Origin: Actinobacillus succinogenes 130Z
GTDB taxonomy: Bacteria > Pseudomonadota > Gammaproteobacteria > Enterobacterales > Pasteurellaceae
Direction: 5' to 3'
DNA: 64,000 bases
Assembly (NCBI RefSeq): GCF_000017245.1
Contig: NC_009655.1
Span: 1,674,001-1,738,000, forward strand
The translations under genes and the position numbers were made by a program. Below the pieces are notes generated by a model. It saw only the letters and a program-made list of their open reading frames with translations. It ran no database searches and had not been told where the DNA came from. Below, in pieces: positions 61,620-64,000 of the stretch (position 1 is the first letter of the stretch; every line of letters starts with the position of its first letter).

Positions 61620-62699
61620 ATGCAAAAAAGTACTTTATACCCGACCGTTTACGTACTCGGTAACGGGCAGCTCGGGCGTATGCTGCGTTATGCGGGCGCG
61701 CCTTTGGATATTAATGTAGTACCGCTGGCGTTTAACGCTTCCGTGTTTGAATTGCCGAAAGACGCCGTCATTACTGCGGAAATCGAACGCTGGGAAGAAA
61801 CACCGTTAACGACCCTATTAGGTAATCACCATAAATTCGTGAATAAAGACGTGTTCGGCAAAACCGCGGATCGTTTAACCCAAAAATCTATTTTAGATAC
61901 ATTAAAATTACCCACTTCGCCTTGGACGTTAATTAAAAACGCAGCGGATTTTGACCGCACTTTCCGCGAAATCGGTGAAAAAGTCGTGGTAAAACGACGT
62001 ACCGGCGGCTATGACGGACGAGGTCAGTGGATTGTGACACCGGAAAACCAAGCGGTAATTACAGAAGATTTGTTCGGCACGGTTATCGCGGAAAAATTCA
62101 TTCCTTTCGACGGTGAGGTATCTATCGTCGGCGCCCGTTTCCGTGACGGTTCCGCCCGTTTTTATCCCGTCACCCATAACTTGCAGCAAAACGGTATTTT
62201 ACGCTACAGTGTCGCCGACGGTTCCGCCGCACATCTGCAGACGCAGGCGGAACACATGCTGGGCAAAGTGATGCAGCATTTGGATTACGTAGGCGTAATG
62301 GCGATGGAATGTTTCGTCGTAGACGGCAAATTATTGGTAAACGAACTGGCTCCGCGGGTGCATAACAGCGGACATTGGACGCAACTGGGCTGTGCCGTCA
62401 GTCAATTCGAACTGCATTTACGCGCCCTGCTTGACCTACCGACGCCGGAATTACAGGTTTTCGCGCCAAGCGTTATGGTAAATTTAATCGGCACGCCGCA
62501 TAACCCGCAGTGGTTAAACACCCCCTTCAGTCAAGTGCATTGGTACGGTAAAGAAGTACGTCCCGGTCGTAAAGTAGGACACATCAACTTAACTCATACG
62601 GACAAAGAAATATTAATCTGTCAACTCAACAAGCTTAGAAACGAATTGACCGAAGATTATCAGTCAGGATTGAATTGGACAATCGAAAAATTGAAATAA
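61620..62699 (+). CDS. purK: N5-carboxyaminoimidazole ribonucleotide synthase
   Basis: ATP-grasp carboxylase producing N5-CAIR from AIR and bicarbonate. Start at ATG 61620 with AAGAGA upstream; the longer frame is rejected because the family begins at VYVLGNGQLGRML. The 359-residue protein has KRRTGGYDGRGQW and NELAPRVHNSGHWT. Substrate for PurE, its operon partner. Confidence 0.96.
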   Translation: MQKSTLYPTVYVLGNGQLGRMLRYAGAPLDINVVPLAFNASVFELPKDAVITAEIERWEETPLTTLLGNHHKFVNKDVFGKTADRLTQKSILDTLKLPTSPWTLIKNAADFDRTFREIGEKVVVKRRTGGYDGRGQWIVTPENQAVITEDLFGTVIAEKFIPFDGEVSIVGARFRDGSARFYPVTHNLQQNGILRYSVADGSAAHLQTQAEHMLGKVMQHLDYVGVMAMECFVVDGKLLVNELAPRVHNSGHWTQLGCAVSQFELHLRALLDLPTPELQVFAPSVMVNLIGTPHNPQWLNTPFSQVHWYGKEVRPGRKVGHINLTHTDKEILICQLNKLRNELTEDYQSGLNWTIEKLK

Positions 62700-62708
62700 T
62701 TTAATTTT

Positions 62709-62749
62709 AAAAGTGATTTATTGATAATTCATCAATAGATTGCTTTTTT
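62709..62749 (+). terminator. Terminator of purEK
   Basis: A 15-bp stem (62711-62725 with 62731-62745, including three G-U pairs) with a 5-base loop and a run of T at 62744-62749. Confidence 0.75.
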
Positions 62750-62833
62750 ATTTGAATGAGTATTGCTAAAAATCCTTAATCTGCAGTATAAAAGACATAA
62801 TTCAAATTAACACGACATAACAAGGATTACATT

Positions 62834-64000
62834 ATGTTTGAAAATATTAAAGCGGCCCCTGCAGATCCTATTCTTGGCTTAAACGAAGCGTTTAAAACGG
62901 AAAAACACCCGCAAAAAATCAATTTAGGTATCGGTGTTTATAAAGACGCTCACGGTTTCACGCCAATTATGAAAGCGGTAAAAGCGGCGGAAACTCGTTT
63001 ATTGGAGAGTGAAAACAGCAAGAATTACTTATCTATTGACGGCGTACAAAAATTTAACGCCCTGACTCAAACGCTCCTGTTCGGCGCTGATTCCGACATT
63101 ATCGCCGATAAACGGGCAAGAACGGTACAAAGTTTGGGAGGTACCGGCGCATTACGCATTGCGGCGGAATTCATCAAACGCCAAACCAAAGCACAAAATG
63201 TTTGGATTTCAAACCCTACCTGGCCGAACCATAATGCCATTTTCAACGCCGTCGGCATGACTATCCGCGATTATCGTTGGTACGATGCCGAAAAAAAAGC
63301 CTTAGACTGGGATAATTTGCTGGCGGATTTAGCCAACGTTAATCCGGGCGACGTCGTGTTATTACACGGTTGCTGCCATAATCCTACCGGTATCGATCCG
63401 ACACCGGAACAATGGCGACAACTGGCGGAATTATCAATGCAAAACGGCTGGCTGCCGCTGTTCGATTTTGCTTATCAGGGGTTAGGCAACGGCTTGGACG
63501 AAGATGCCATAGGCTTGCGAACCTTTGCCCAATGCCACAAAGAATTGCTGATTTGCAGTTCCTATTCCAAAAACTTCGGTCTGTACAACGAACGGGTCGG
63601 GGCATTTACATTAGTCGCGGAAAATTCAGATATCGCCGATACGGTGTTAACCCAAGTGAAGTCTATTATCCGAACTATTTACTCCAACCCGGCTTCTCAC
63701 GGCGCTTCAACGGTAGCAACGGTATTAGCGGATCCCGCATTACACGAACAATGGAATACCGAACTCACCGAAATGCGTAACCGTATTAAACAAATGCGCA
63801 ACAAACTGGCGGAATTATTGCAAGAATTAGGCGCACAACAGGATTTCGGTTTCATCACCGAACAAAACGGCATGTTCTCCTTCAGCGGCTTAACGCCGGA
63901 ACAGGTGGATCGCCTTAAAAACGAATTCGCCGTCTACGCCGTGCGCTCGGGCAGAATTAACGTCGCGGGCATCACAGAAGACAACATCCGCTATCTGTGC
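62834..64000 (+). CDS. aspC: Aromatic/aspartate aminotransferase, 3' end beyond window
   Basis: PLP enzyme exchanging amino groups between aspartate (or aromatic amino acids) and 2-oxoglutarate. The 389 codons visible contain the PLP-anchoring Lys in SSYSKNFGLYNERVG, HGCCHNPTG and DFAYQGLG, and end in GRINVAGITEDNIRYLC; only about seven residues are missing from the usual 396. CAAGGA lies upstream of the ATG. AspC and TyrB are not easily told apart; the opening MFENIKAAPADPILGL favours AspC. Confidence 0.93.
   Translation, partial: MFENIKAAPADPILGLNEAFKTEKHPQKINLGIGVYKDAHGFTPIMKAVKAAETRLLESENSKNYLSIDGVQKFNALTQTLLFGADSDIIADKRARTVQSLGGTGALRIAAEFIKRQTKAQNVWISNPTWPNHNAIFNAVGMTIRDYRWYDAEKKALDWDNLLADLANVNPGDVVLLHGCCHNPTGIDPTPEQWRQLAELSMQNGWLPLFDFAYQGLGNGLDEDAIGLRTFAQCHKELLICSSYSKNFGLYNERVGAFTLVAENSDIADTVLTQVKSIIRTIYSNPASHGASTVATVLADPALHEQWNTELTEMRNRIKQMRNKLAELLQELGAQQDFGFITEQNGMFSFSGLTPEQVDRLKNEFAVYAVRSGRINVAGITEDNIRYLC

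Overview
The window is chromosomal DNA of a Pasteurellaceae bacterium. The Haemophilus-type uptake signal AAGTGCGGT (or its complement) is scattered through genes and often paired in terminators. Gene orders are typical of the family: recJ-dsbC / prfB-lysS, cmk-rpsA-ihfB-lapAB-pyrF-yciH, slt-trpR-mtgA. A succinate-producing rumen-type relative such as Basfia/Mannheimia succiniciproducens is my best guess, but the genus is inference. I saw no rRNA, tRNA or CRISPR array.

Layout. 1-5.7 kb: recJ (cut by the window edge), dsbC, prfB with its programmed frameshift, lysS and a lone hypA. 5.7-6.8 kb: a short zinc-type CDF exporter and its divergent MerR regulator, sharing a 19-bp-spacer promoter. 6.8-14.4 kb: a DMSO-reductase-type operon on the minus strand with two full-length catalytic subunits, one DmsB, one DmsC, the DmsD chaperone and a NapF-like ferredoxin; an FNR site and a Fur-like box lie upstream. 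14.7-18.6 kb: a four-gene ABC importer of unknown substrate behind a perfect CRP core. 18.8-19.8 kb: a nitronate monooxygenase.

19.9-32.0 kb is an accessory mosaic. Its terminators are inverted pairs of the Neisseria DNA uptake sequence GCCGTCTGAA, a foreign dialect in a genome marked by AAGTGCGGT. It holds a LysR-linked redox operon (aldo/keto reductase, SDR, secreted tandem ABM-domain protein, flavodoxin-fold oxidoreductase, YciI), a DUF4143 ATPase next to a very AT-rich orphan with nuclease-like residues, an MDR reductase and a secreted metallo-hydrolase with another LysR gene, plus debris: a headless AraC gene, a truncated Tat-signal gene, the 3' end of adhC and two decayed copies of another ATPase gene forming a direct repeat. 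A third LysR gene and a nitroreductase follow at the edge.

34-64 kb is core genome: pyrF/lapAB/ihfB/rpsA/cmk; slt, trpR, mtgA, rarD; modA and modE face to face around a ModE-like palindrome but without modBC; a thioesterase and hemH; sucAB and sucCD separated by a terminator; a CRP-linked dicarboxylate transporter; aroF-tyrA behind two TyrR boxes; sppA; purEK behind a PurR box; and an aminotransferase gene cut by the right edge. Several parts connect: molybdate uptake and ModE serve the molybdoenzymes, DsbC serves the envelope, and the 2-oxoglutarate-to-succinate enzymes sit beside a C4-dicarboxylate carrier.
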